A stretch of DNA of 64,000 bases, from positions 1,552,501-1,616,500 of the forward strand of contig OY848927.1 of assembly GCA_963693285.1 (NCBI GenBank), given 5' to 3'. Origin of the DNA: Xestospongia muta (Eukaryota; Porifera; Demospongiae; Haplosclerida; Petrosiidae). A program made the translations under genes and the position numbers. Shown piece by piece: positions 1 to 15,554 of this stretch; position 1 is the stretch's first letter; the number at the start of each line of letters is the position of its first letter. The notes below the pieces were generated by a model. That model had not been told where the DNA came from and did not search any database. It saw only the letters and a program-made list of their open reading frames with translations.

Positions 1-386
1 AATTAATTTATGTAATATTAAAGTTCAGGAGATAGTTATTACAAACTTGTAGAGTTTGAGTTGTTCCATTACTGTGAAGAGCACAAGTACAATCACCACC
101 ATGATTCATTATCAATTGTAAAGGGGCGTGGTAGTAGGCCGGGCTAATAATTGACAGGAAACCATGTCACCGTAAACTTAAGCTAACGGACGTTTACGTT
201 TACTACAGTATAGTGTGTAAAAGCTGTATTTCAAACGGCTTTGTAGTAGAAAACTTTTGAAGGAGAGACACTTGTGACTGTGAGTTCAAACCACAGAACT
301 TAATTGAATGTATTAAACTATATATCAACAATTTTCTAGATCTATTTATCATTTTATAACTTCTATATTATTTTCTCTTCCACCAG

Positions 387-465
387 ATACATTCTCCAGG
401 ATATAAGGCCATAATATATCTACAATGTCACTATATCATTCCTGAGATACCAGAAGATAACCCCA
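387..465 (+). CDS. Possible upstream extracellular exon of the RYK-like gene
   Basis: A CACCAG acceptor precedes 387 and a GTTAGT donor follows 465. The 79-nt frame reads IHSPGYKAIIYLQCHYIIPE and has no stop. It ends in phase 1, which fits the phase of the exon at 1307 (A|GA = Arg), so the two can be spliced across an 841-bp intron. The SPGY...C-Y-I pattern loosely recalls the start of a CUB domain. This is weak evidence: one short exon, no signal peptide found upstream, and no stronger homology. The remaining bases of 1-1306 show nothing I can support. Confidence 0.35.
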
Positions 466-1306
466 GTTAGTTTACTCTTAGCATAGCATATTTTGGTGTG
501 TGTGGGTGAAGGGTGTGTACTAGTTTTACTCTATTTGTCATTCATTACTTTGACTATCACTCTAGTTACGATAAACAACTAGACGACACAATCTTTAGTA
601 ATCTGTCATGGTAACCACCCCTCAAAAGTGTTCCTAAAATCACTGGCAAATTCTATATAATATCTCAATAGCTCTTTCAAGATAACTTGGTGTGGTAATC
701 AGTGTGAATTTCTCAAGTTTTTATAATGGCTCAAATTATCATTGAAGTGTTAAGGACTAATCTATTATTGACTGTACTGTTACCATGTTACTACTGCAGA
801 ATAATTGACTTGTTTATTCCCAGATTAGAATACCAACGATTAACAGGTACTCTAGACAACTAACTGTACAGAATAAACAGTATCTATTAAAGTACTATAC
901 TCTAACCAGTGTAACTAAAAATATTATTTCTATAAGAGTAATTGATAGTACTACAAAATGTTGCTGATCTATGTTTAGTGAAACCTATACATTAGAGTAG
1001 TTCCTGGTATTATATTACCTTTAATGTTATATGTTTTGTGGTGTTGTGCCCACTAATATATATGTAATTATTACTAATAGAATTCATATAATGTTAGCAA
1101 CCTTTTTTGTGTTGACCGCACTTTATTATATACAAAGATTTTGGGTGTCAAGTTGTACTTAACATTTGTGGTGTGTTCTAACTCACTTAGAGAGAGCCAT
1201 AGTTAGTTGACACATTTGTGATTTCATATGTATAGGTTGGTGCTAGTTATTGGTGTTTAGCAATTTGTCACCTTGTGAATATGTGTTAACCTGTTTATTT
1301 TAATAG

Positions 1307-5835
<4,529 letters not shown>

Positions 5836-6402
5836 TTATGTGTATATATGTCCTTGTAAATGTCTTGTTGTGTTATCCTGTAGTGATCAATTCAGTAAAG
5901 TGATTGTCAACTCATTCTTTCCTTCTCATCTGTTCATACTGTTGATTAAATTGCCAATTGGTATTCTCTGGATTAGTTTTTAACAATGCAGTATTATAGA
6001 ATTTCAACTTCTTATATGCTCATTCACAATGTCATTAACTTAACTTGTGACTATGTACTATAACATTTATTTTGTTATTGCTGTTTTTCTTGTGGTTTCT
6101 GTCCATTTTTCATTTCATTGGATGATTTAATAGGAGTTAGGTTTTTATCATGGGATGACATAACCGCATAATAGAGATTAATTGGGCAAATAAAAAACAA
6201 ATTAGCTATTGTTATGTTGTAAAGGATATATAAATTCCTCTTACTATCTAGGAGGATATTAAAGGAATGATAATTATTAGATATTCAGTAATTAAAGTGT
6301 GCCAATTTAGACCAAGGGAATAGATGGAAAGTGTCAAAGATAATGGGGTAGATGTAATTATTATTAAAGAGGGATCAAATCACTTTCTGTCTTTGTTGTA
6401 AA
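5836..6402. other. 3' flanks of RYK-like and fibrinogen-like genes
   Basis: No gene seen. The stretch holds the two convergent 3' flanks. From about 6294 (AAAGTGTGCCAATTTAGAC) the sequence is repeated at 7697, marking the start of a local tandem duplication. Confidence 0.6.
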
Positions 6403-7448
6403 TTATTTGATGTAAAGTTCAATAAGGTTAAGAGGACTCCCCACATACTTAGACTCTCGATCATTAGTCCAACCACATACATTCAATTCAATACTGTCAC
6501 TGACTGTCTCTTGAAGTGTCTTCACAAACCACGGCATTTTAGGATTAGTACAACAGGTAGCCTCTCGTCTAGAACAGTGCTGACCATCCCAGAGAGGGTC
6601 ATTACGATATAGGGGATACCAATCCCATTCTTCGGGAATAAGTCCTGATTCACAGTAGTAATCATTACCAACAAATGGTATAGTATAGTTTGCAAAATAA
6701 CTGCCATTATTGCAGGGGCAAAAACGTTCATCTATTCCGTTATCTGTATGGCCAGCAATATAAGTCCAAATGTGTTTACGAGGATTGCTATAATACGTAA
6801 TTGTTACCCCATATGTTTTTATTTCAGAATTGAAACAATTTTGGTTGTTAACATTGCAAAGAATAGCATCAGGATGTCCATACTGGTATCCTCTCAGTCG
6901 ACCACACACCTTAGTATAGTTGACACCATAAGGAGAAAAGAAAGCAGAGTTACAACCAATATATGAATTTGTTCCTTTATTAATCCAACACAAGCTAGTG
7001 TTAAAAATGTTATCATATTGTACTAGTCCAGGTGGACAAGATGACCCAGGTTCACTCATGTTAACTAATGCCACTCTGGTCCAGCCTCCCTCCCATCACA
7101 GTGACTACCCTCCATATCACAGTACACTTCAATCTGACTACCATTAGATAATGTTATAAAGTGATAACCTGAAGTAGAAGCAGGCTGTGACTGCAGTAAA
7201 TCGTAGCATGACTTCACTGGACACCATTTGGGTATAGTATCTGGACATATCACATAGCCGATGCGACCATTATCTTTAGTGATTCGAATTATATCTCCTT
7301 TGTGCAACTGAGAACAACAAAGGCCTTCATACTTAGTGTAATATCTCTGACCTTTACTATCACAGTCAGTCATACAATAAGAGGAACCTTCAACAGAATA
7401 ATTCAACAGGAGAACAAGTAAGATGATTGACTGGAGAGAGCAAGGCAT
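6403..7448 (-). CDS. Fibrinogen C-like secreted protein, frameshifted
   Basis: Two overlapping minus-strand frames together give one intronless protein. I start it at Met 7448 because a signal peptide follows directly (MPCSLQSIILLVLLLNYSVEG). The N-terminal half is cysteine-rich (CMTDCDSKG, GLCCSQL, CPVKSCYDLL), with the fibrinogen-like start of a C-terminal domain: GYHFI...LSNGSQIEVYCDMEGSHCDG. The second frame resumes as GWTRVALVNMSEPGSSCPPG and runs to ELYIK, with many paired cysteines. This resembles the short fibrinogen-related lectin-like proteins of sponges; sugar or pathogen binding is inference. The frames are offset by one base in the G-rich stretch near 7084-7095, where one G fewer than expected breaks a CDGEGGW-type motif. 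A real mutation, a segregating null allele or a sequence error are all possible. Flanking sequence is duplicated just downstream (7697-8165). Confidence 0.7.
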
Positions 7449-7696
7449 CCTCAAACAGCAACAAAACTCTGAGTACAATAAAATTGTAATCACTATTTGT
7501 GTGGGACTAAACAATATGTTTATTTCAGACTGTTACTAATAGCATATTGTAAATTGTGACATATGAGGAAAGATTCAAAAAAGTAATCAATTGAGACCAT
7601 GTATGTGTAATTAATTAGGTGTTTTATGGATGATGTGATGTGGTTTACGTTAGGGAGTCTACCTTATGAGTCTGCTTTCTTCCATCTAATAATAAT

Positions 7697-8165
7697 AAAG
7701 TGTGCCAATTTAGACAAAGGGAATATAAGGAAAGTGTCAAAAATAATGGGGTAGACCCGTAGATGTAATTATTATTAAAGAGGGATCAAATCACTTTCTG
7801 TTTTTGTTGTAAATTATTCAACGTAAAGTTCAATAAGGTTAAGAGGACTTCCCACATACTTAGACTCTAGATCATTAGTCCAACCACATACATTCAACTC
7901 AATACTGTCACTGACTGTCTCTTGAAGAGAGAACAAGGCATCCTCAAACAGCAACAAAAACCTTGTGTGGACTTAAACAATAATGTTTACTTTAGACTGT
8001 TAATAATAGTTAGTATATTGTAAATTGCGACATCTGGGCTAAGGCTCAAAAATGTAATCATCTGTGATTATTGGGGCAACCATGTATGTGTAGTTAGATG
8101 TTTTATGGATGATATAATCTGACCTGATTATGTGAGAGTCTACCTTATTCCATCTAACAACACTG
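7697..8165 (-). pseudogene. Tandem, internally deleted copy of the fibrinogen-like gene
   Basis: This segment repeats 6294-7696 as a head-to-tail copy. It keeps the 3' end (matching 6294-6516: last exon codons and 3' flank) and the 5' end (matching about 7434 to 7690: start region and promoter). About 917 bp between them, nearly the whole coding region, are missing. The junction reads CTTGAAG|AGAGAACAAGGC at about 7927, with a short AGAG-type microhomology. A third trace of the unit start (AAGTGTGTTAACTTAGAC) at about 8166 marks the duplication edge. It cannot encode a functional protein. Confidence 0.85.
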
Positions 8166-8376
8166 AAGTGTGTTAACTTAGACAACTATTTCTGCAAATG
8201 TAACATCATTGATTTAGCCATACCGAAAACCATTGACCCAACTCATAGTAAATTACTAAATCTCATTTTGTGTGATTCTTTACTCAAAACAGCTCTTTAA
8301 TTCATTATATGCCAGCATTAGAAATTAACACTAAACAATATATTAGCAATTACAACTAGCTAACATTAAAACTGCT

Positions 8377-9591
8377 CTATTTGTCATTTTCTGTATATCC
8401 TTGAGGATTCAGCATCTGCCACCTCCAAGCATCTTCACACATTTCGTCAATATCTTTGGTTGCCTTCCATCCCATCTCCCTCTCCGCTAATGTCACATCA
8501 CTATAAGACTCTGGTACATCTCCATCTCGACGGCCAACAATTTTATATGGAATATCTCGTCCACTGGCTTTCTTCATAGCTTCAATGACCTCAAGAACAG
8601 AGTATCCGTGACCTTTTCCCAGATTGAAAATTTTAAGTCCACAGTTTCTCTCAATTTGTTTAAGGGAGCCCACATGACCTTGAGCCAAATCAACAATATG
8701 GATGTAATCGCGTACTCCAGTACCATCAGGAGTATCATAATCATCACCATAAACAGATACTTCTTCTAACTTTCCTATAGCAACCTGTGTCACATAAGGC
8801 ATCAGATTATTAGGAATTCCTTTAGGGTCTTCCCCTATGAGGCCACTTTTATGAGCACCCACAGGGTTAAAATAACGGAGAATAACAATATTCCAACCTT
8901 CTTCTGCTTCAGCAAGGTCTTGTAAGATTACTTCAATGAAGTATTTTGTTTTACCATAAGGATTGGAGCAACTACCTGCTGGATGTTTCTCATCAATTGG
9001 AAGCTTTTGGGGATCACCATAAACGCACGCAGAAGATGAAAAAACAAAATTTTTGACGTTGTACTTTTTCATTACAGAGAGCAAATTAAAGACAATGGTC
9101 AGGTTACATTGGTAATAATTCAGTGGCATACGTACTGACTCGCCCACTGCTTTCATCCCAGCAAAATTTATGACAGAGTGAAACTGATATTTCTTAAAGA
9201 GATCTTCAAGTCCTGAGGAAGCTGTATCTTGTACAAGATCAATACCATAGAAGGGTACCTATTGAAAACCATTAGAACATAGATGTTACATTTTTTGCTC
9301 CAATACCAGTAATATTTAATGTGAAATTAATACATAAATTTTAGATATGTTTCAATTTTAAGGGTTAAGGTCTAGAGTATAGTATCAAGTTCCCGTTAAA
9401 GTAGGGCGTTCACTCTAGATACTGCTTACTTTTTTTCCAGTTAGTTTCTCGATCCTTGCAATACACTCTCGACTAGCATTGTACAAGTTGTCTACAACTA
9501 TAGGCTCATACTCATCAGAATTCAACAATTCTACAACAGTATGGCTACCAATGTAACCAGCTCCTCCACTGACCAGTACGTGCTTAGCCAT
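8377..9591 (-). CDS. GALE: UDP-glucose 4-epimerase
   Basis: Two exons, 9591-9430 and 9258-8377 (stop included), joined in phase 0, give 347 residues; human GALE has 348. The protein begins MAKHVLVSGGAGYIGSHTVV, with the Rossmann GxxGxxG for NAD. The short-chain dehydrogenase catalytic set is present: SSSACVYG (Ser) and NPYGKTK (Tyr-xxx-Lys). RYFNPVGAH and GVRDYIHIVDLA are further epimerase landmarks, and the C-terminus WRWQMLNPQGY matches the family. It interconverts UDP-glucose and UDP-galactose in the cytosol (Leloir pathway, glycan precursors). I reject the upstream in-frame Met (9735) because the family N-terminus begins at MAKHVLV. The intron is 171 bp. Confidence 0.97.
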
Positions 9592-10450
9592 GGACACCAA
9601 GAGGCCCTTAAGTAAGGTCTGGCTATAAATGTCATTATAGTACACGATCACATGACTTGTTACACGTGGACCTTGTGATATTTTCGGATCTATAAGGAGT
9701 GTTGCTATACAGTACGTGGTAAGTGTGGTTATCAAAGACTTGGAGAAAGTTATTGCTCAGTTAAGAGAGTCTGCAGTATTTGAGAAGACACCTAGGCGTG
9801 AATATCAACGATTCCCAAAATTTGCATAAAAAAGTGAACAAGACCTCAAAAAATGGATGAATGAGACAAAACAATTTTATAACTATTTCCTCCTTTTAAA
9901 AATAAACTTAATTTTTAAATAATAATTTTGAATTATAATATTACAGACACATAATTATACACAAAACCATCAATGAATAATTTGCCTTGAAAGCTTTTGG
10001 TAATAACATGACTTCCAAGTTAAAGCATGCATGATTTTAACAGTTGTACATGTCATTGTCATGAATACCTGCAAAAAGAACCTACCTTCTACAGCAGTTA
10101 TTCATAGTGTGGTAATTTTTACATACCAAAAGTGCAATATACTACCTATCTTAGAATAAAATAAAGTAGTACAAGAAATTCTCCATCAATCTGTTACTGC
10201 ACATCCAGTCTCTTGTATGTAGGATTTAATGCTACCAGGTGGTATATATATCTAGTATCAGGACAATTTAAACCCATCCCAATTGCAATAGTGGCTATTA
10301 ATACTCATAATCTTCCTTTGGGTTTGAAACTCAAAACCCAACCCCTGGCTCTCGAGCCATGAAAACAGATCATGTCGAAAACGTTCCTAGTCGCCATATT
10401 CTATTTCTGAGGTGCGGCTACTCGAAACCCAACCCTCTGGCTCTGGAGCC
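9592..10450. promoter_or_regulatory. Divergent intergenic region GALE / ANKRD49 with a direct repeat
   Basis: No further gene seen. It holds the presumptive promoters of GALE and ANKRD49. A direct repeat of about 45 bp occurs at 10330-10374 and 10421-10466 (ACCCAACCCCTGGCTCT... versus ACCCAACCCTCTGGCTCT...). The second copy spans the ANKRD49 start codon, so the first carries a decoy ATG (10359) in the same GAGCCATG context, 92 bp upstream and out of frame. Promoter roles are inferred from position only. Confidence 0.55.
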
Positions 10451-11417
10451 ATGGAAACAGATCATGAATTGGATCCAAATGTTCTTGAGGAGATCCCAGA
10501 CACTGAGCAGGAATTTGGCCCACAAGATGAACGTATGAATTTTCTAATATTATGCTAAGTGAATGACGAGTGATGTCTATTTGTAATTGTTTTGTTTCAC
10601 AGTAATGCTAAATATGGTAGTTAAGAAGTACATGACTATGGCCAATGAAGGAGAGGAAAATAAAGAGGAAGAAGGTACCTGGGACTCAATGGCTGTCATA
10701 GCATCAGAAGCCTGGAGTGAAGGCAATCCTGATGAGACTGGATTGACTCGAGAAAATCTACTTCCAAAAGGGTACGACTGAATAATAGTTAGACCAAACT
10801 CAACCCAAAGTATAGCATGCTAATGTAGTCTTGCTATTTTGAGACTGGACTCATTACAACTCTATCCCTGTCCATTATATAGAATATCTCAGCTTACTAA
10901 AGACCAAGCTGGTACAGCATTTCTTTCGGCTGCTCAAACAGGTCTCCTTGATGTTGTCAAAGATCTTCATACAGCCTTTGGTGACTGTCTATTACAATTC
11001 ACTGATGAAGACCAGTACACAGCACTACACAGAGCTTGTTACAATGGCCATCTTAACATTGTAGAATACTTAATATCTGCTGGAGCTAACATACATGCTC
11101 GTACTGAAGATGGCTGGCAGCCAATTCATAGTGCCTGTAAATGGAACAAGGTTGATGTAGCATCATTATTGGTGCAGAATGGAGCTATTGTAAACTCACA
11201 GACCAATGGATGTCAAACTCCTTTACATTTAGCTGCTTGTAATAATCGAGCTAAACCAACTTTAGAGTTTTTACTTCAACTTGATGATACTGATGTCACA
11301 CTACGTAATTCAAAAGGAGAGACTGCCTATGAATTAGCTGCTAGTTATGGACAATGTGGATATTTGTTTGAAATGAAAGAAGAAAGTATTGATTTTAGAT
11401 TTGATAATCAATCTTAA
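10451..11417 (+). CDS. ANKRD49: Ankyrin repeat domain protein 49
   Basis: Three exons, 10451-10532, 10603-10771 and 10883-11417, splice in frame to 261 residues (human ANKRD49: 239). An acidic N-terminus with EGTWDSMAVIASEAWSEGNP precedes about four ankyrin repeats. Family-specific stretches include DEDQYTALHRACYNGHLNIV, DGWQPIHSACKWNKVDVASL and TPLHLAACNNRAKPTLEFLL. The C-terminus YLFEMKEESIDF aligns with the YLFEI ending of the vertebrate protein. I chose the start at 10451 because it reads through both junctions in frame; the ATG at 10359 does not. The vertebrate protein has been linked to germ-cell and autophagy roles; its role here is unknown. It converges with the coiled-coil gene, with 318 bp between stops. 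Confidence 0.9.
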
Positions 11418-11735
11418 TTTTAAGTACATTTTGTGAAATTTTAATGTCGAAATGTGTTGTCATAAAAAACGTAATTTTTCCATATTGTCAAGTTAACATT
11501 ATAGCTATGCTCTGAATCAGGAAGTAATAACACTGCCTATGTAGGGATGACCAGGATTGTCCTGGAATAGTACTGATCATCTCCTGTACCAGCAGTGAAA
11601 TTAATGCATTACATGTGTTATTAAGAGTTAAAATATTAATTTAGTTTGTGTTAAAGATTTGGTATTCAACTGAACTTAGAAAACAAGTTTATTATGCAAA
11701 ATTATTTGATATAAAATCTATAAAAGTGTTAGCTG

Positions 11736-13812
11736 TCACCATCTATCAACTGGTATAGGACGAGATAGACTAGAGGTCTTAGAGGGTCCTTTGATCCAAG
11801 TACGTTCACTTGCTCCCAAAGTAGATATAGTCTGTATCTATACAAATAATATATAATATAATGACAAATTGTTATAATATGTGATCCCCTTACTTCATTC
11901 CAGTGATGTACTCTTTCTTTTTCCTTCTCGTTTTTCCGTTGACTGACCCAATCAGCAGATTGTTTTGTGAGAGACGTTTGTAATTCTTTGTACTAATAAA
12001 AATAATAATATTATTATTTGTGGCACTGCACTGGATGGTGTTTACTTGTTGTTCAGTTTTATCCAGTTTTTTCATGAGTTCTGCTCTATCATGAAGGTTA
12101 GTGATGACCTGATTCTGTAAGGATAGATAGTTAATAGAATGTAGAGAATGGTCCCTCTCACTCTCATATAATGAGCATTGTTGTCTGCAAAACGTAGGCG
12201 TCGGATGAGGTCAGTATTTTCAATTCTTAATTTGTGTATCTCTGCTCTCAAGTTAGCATTTTCAACAAGTACTACCTATACAGACACACAAAAACTTTAA
12301 AAAATATAATATTAAATCATTCTACCTCATTTTTACGAATTATATCTTCTACTCTCATAGCAGAGCGAGGTTTCTTGCCCACATCTTTAAGTGTTTCTGA
12401 TAATGTCTCTAGATATGCCTTCTGAGCCAAAGGAGTCAAGCCTTCAGACTTTTCTGACGATTTTTGGTACATGCTTTGTTCAAGTGCATGCTACAAACAC
12501 ACTATATAGCACTAAATAGATAATATATTTCTTACCTGGAGACTTTTCTGCTTACGTCTTTCAATAGACAAAACTTCTTGAAATCTCTTAGCATTTTCTT
12601 GAGCTTGTGATAATTCTGAGTTCATTTGAGCTAATTTCTTATTTGCTAATGAAGGGAAAAACTGTGATATAGTAAATTCAATGACATTTTAATACCTTCT
12701 GTTGTTCTTCTTTCAAACTGTTTGATAGCTTTGGAAGATGAATTACGAAGTTGTTCTGCTTCTTGAAGGAGCCGTTGGTTCTTTTGTTCCAATTGATTAA
12801 CTTCCTCTTCTTTTTGATGAAGGGTAACTTCAGTTCGTAATAGAGTGCTCTCCAATTGGACATTTTTAAGAGCCTATAAAAATAAAATAGTCAGAATATA
12901 AATATCATTTCAATTTGTAGTATATACTAATAAATGACAAACATTGCTAAATACCTGATTACGGAGTCTTCTTCTAAGACTCTCTGCCTCTCCATCTGCA
13001 GCTTGTACTTCAGCTGCCTCTCGTAATAACTTCTCTTCTTCAAAAGCTATCCTCCGACTAGCCAATTCATTTGTTTTAACATCCAAATCATACTATGATG
13101 TATACTTTAAAGCTAGCATTATTGTATATATCATATAGTTTACTTTATGGCCTGTTAATTGCTGCGACAAGAGAGTCAAACGATCATTTTGTTCTGATAT
13201 ATCTGTTTTAGCCTGTTCTAAATCTCTTGTCCATTTTTCTCTCTCTTTTTCAAATGCATCTCTTTCTTTGTCCAGTTCTGAGCGGAATTCTTCAAGATCT
13301 TTGGAATCCTGCTGTATTTTAATATTAAGATCTTGGTATGCTTTGAGAGTGACATCAAGATCATGGAATCGCTTCTCAAATAAACCTATTTAGTGCAAAC
13401 AATAATGTTATATGTACATGGATGAATGGATCCATTGGTCTATTCATCCATCCATCCAACACACATACTGTCCATCCATTCATTCATCTCTAACCAGTAA
13501 AGAGTGGTAGGTCTCTCTTTAAAGCTGCATTAGGTGTATGTGTAGCTGCTAAACGAGATCGTAGATTTCTCAAGAGAGTGGCTTCGTTAGAAGTTGCATT
13601 CATGTCCAATGCTTTAGACTGTGCTGTCTCAATTGCTTCAAGTAATGCCTCGTTCTTATCAACAGCACGAGTAAGGCTTTCTTGAAGCCTATAAAACAAC
13701 AACAGCAAAGTTGTAATATATCGCGCTTTCAGTTTGTTTATGTCTTTTACCTTGTTAAGAGCTCTATTAGATCTTTAGAAGACCCGAATACCGCCTCAGG
13801 AGAGGTAGCCAT
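11736..13812 (-). CDS. Multi-exon coiled-coil protein, unrecognised
   Basis: A minus-strand gene of roughly ten small exons. It starts MATSPEAVFGSSKDLIELLT at 13812 and ends ...RPIPVDRW with a TGA at 11736-11738. Almost the whole product is predicted coiled coil: LQESLTRAVDKNEALLEAIE, FRSELDKERDAFEKEREKW, EEEVNQLEQKNQRLLQEAEQ, RKQKSLQHALEQSMYQK. A conserved-looking stretch near the end is KKPRSAMRVEDIIRKNEVVL followed by VENANLRAEIHKL. I do not recognise the family. The length and heptads suit a centrosomal, ciliary or scaffold protein, but no motif decides this. No membrane segment or enzymatic domain is visible. Exon borders were followed by eye and single junctions may be off. It shares a 75-bp divergent promoter with NUBP2. 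Confidence 0.75.
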
Positions 13813-13887
13813 TTTTAAGTTCAAAAGTTATTTCGTTGTTGCTATGGCAACCCCCCCGCGACACGTGTGCATAATTAACTATTAGTC
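13813..13887. promoter_or_regulatory. 75-bp bidirectional promoter, coiled-coil gene / NUBP2
   Basis: Only 75 bp separate the two divergent start codons (13812 minus, 13888 plus). The interval has a relatively GC-rich core (CAACCCCCCCGCGACACGTG) including a CACGTG E-box within an AT-rich region. Both 5' UTRs and core promoters must lie here or overlap the genes. The role is inferred from geometry. Confidence 0.65.
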
Positions 13888-15475
13888 ATGACAGGTAAGA
13901 TCATTTTATATAAAATCTAGTCTTTTCCTTTTTACTTACAGAAGAACAGCCTCTACTTTCTGGTGTTAAACATATCCTTCTTGTGTTGTCAGGGAAGGGC
14001 GGAGTCGGTAAAAGTACCATGACAACACAAATTGCTCTCTCTCTAGTACAAATGGGCAATAAGGTACGTCAGTTTAGCCACACCCACAAATCTCTATTGT
14101 AGAGTAAATTTCACTATTGCTGAATTGAAACTCAGAAATTTTATGTCTAATTTCTGGCAGTCTTAATGTGTATTATGTCACTAAATCCACTAACAATTAT
14201 TGAAGACTTCTTGCCAAATATTTAAAGCATTCTGTTTTGAGTAATAGTAGTTTATTTTGAAATAACATGTTTATGTAGGTTGGAGACAATTTAAGCACAA
14301 CATTACAATTACTTGTACATATAACAACTATAGGTTGGTATACTTGATGTTGACTTGTGTGGTCCCAGTATTCCTCACATGTTTGGTGTGGAAGGCAAAG
14401 ATGTTCACCAATCTAGCAAAGGGTAAGATAGAGAGAAAAAAAACTTTTTAATGATTATTATCTCTATTAGTTGGGTTCCTGTCTTCCCAGATTCATCTCA
14501 AAGTTTATCATTAATGTCTATTGGATTTCTACTAAACCATAAAGATGACGCTGTTGTATGGAGAGGACCAAAAAAGAATGGTAATAATCAATGATTTGTT
14601 ATTTTAACTTATTGTTAACTTAGCTATGATCAAACAGTTTCTTACTGATGTTATATGGGAAGATCTAGACTATCTCATCATTGACACACCTCCAGGTAAT
14701 GTTACAGTTAAAGTGTATGTATCTTCATACTATTGCTGAACACATTATAATGAAGCTTGCATTGAATAAAAATAATACATTACATCATGCCAAAAGTATC
14801 TTGAACATAAATGTTGATGTGAGAAGTAAATAAAACAACTACAACATCAGTGATTATAAACATCTAAAATAGCGATAGGTAACAAACTAGGATATTAGTT
14901 AGACAGTGTATTTTATAGGAACAAGTGATGAACACATATCTGTTGTTGAGAACATTCAAACATTGAAACCTGATGGAGCTATTTTAGTAACAACACCACA
15001 GGTATTGTGGACTTTATTACAGATTCATCAATTCTTATATGCAGGATGTCTCCACAGCAGATGTGAGAAGAGAATTCACCTTTTGTCAAAAGACCAAAAT
15101 CCCAGTATTGGGTATTATAGAAAATATGAGTGGTTTTGTCTGTCCTCATTGTTCAGTGAGTTTTGAATTTTTGGAAAAGAATTGACTGATCTTTTTGTCA
15201 CAGGAATGCACTAATATATTTTCTAGTGGTGGAGGAGAGGCATTAGCTGCTTACTGTAAAGTACCATTCTTAGGTAGTGTTTCTTTCCATGCTCTCTCTC
15301 TATATATTGTTTCTCTAACGTAGGTAGAGTACCACTTGATTCTACTTTAGTCCACTGTGTTGATGAGGGTAAGAATTATATTACAGAGTACAGTGGTTCT
15401 CCAACTTGTCTTGCTCTAAGAACAATTGTTGAGAACATAGTTAGTAATATTAGGGAAAGAGAAATCATAACTTAG
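13888..15475 (+). CDS. NUBP2: Cytosolic Fe-S cluster assembly factor NUBP2 (Cfd1)
   Basis: Nine exons: 13888-13894, 13942-14063, 14334-14422, 14471-14580, 14624-14695, 14919-15001, 15045-15155, 15204-15273 and 15324-15475. The first carries only MT plus one base. The product matches NUBP2 along its length: the deviant Walker A loop [68 protein letters not shown], and [20 protein letters not shown] with the C-terminal CxxC that holds a bridging Fe-S cluster. It is a P-loop ATPase that forms a scaffold with NUBP1 for cytosolic and nuclear Fe-S proteins. The exon 6 end / exon 7 start ([15 protein letters not shown]) shows the splice is needed for the family sequence. An AATAAA lies at 15519, 44 bp after the stop, only 31 bp before the stop of the convergent gene. 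Confidence 0.96.
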
Positions 15476-15554
15476 TAATGGTTAATAATATTTTATATTA
15501 CTATTAATTATCAATTTGAATAAATAATTTACATATGTACTCAGTTGTATATTA

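Noticed and set aside
825..850. Small candidate exon (CCCAG|ATTAGAATACC...AACAG|GTACTC) in the RYK upstream region
   Set aside because: Joining it to the 387-465 exon creates an immediate stop (AAT TAG), and it has no homology.
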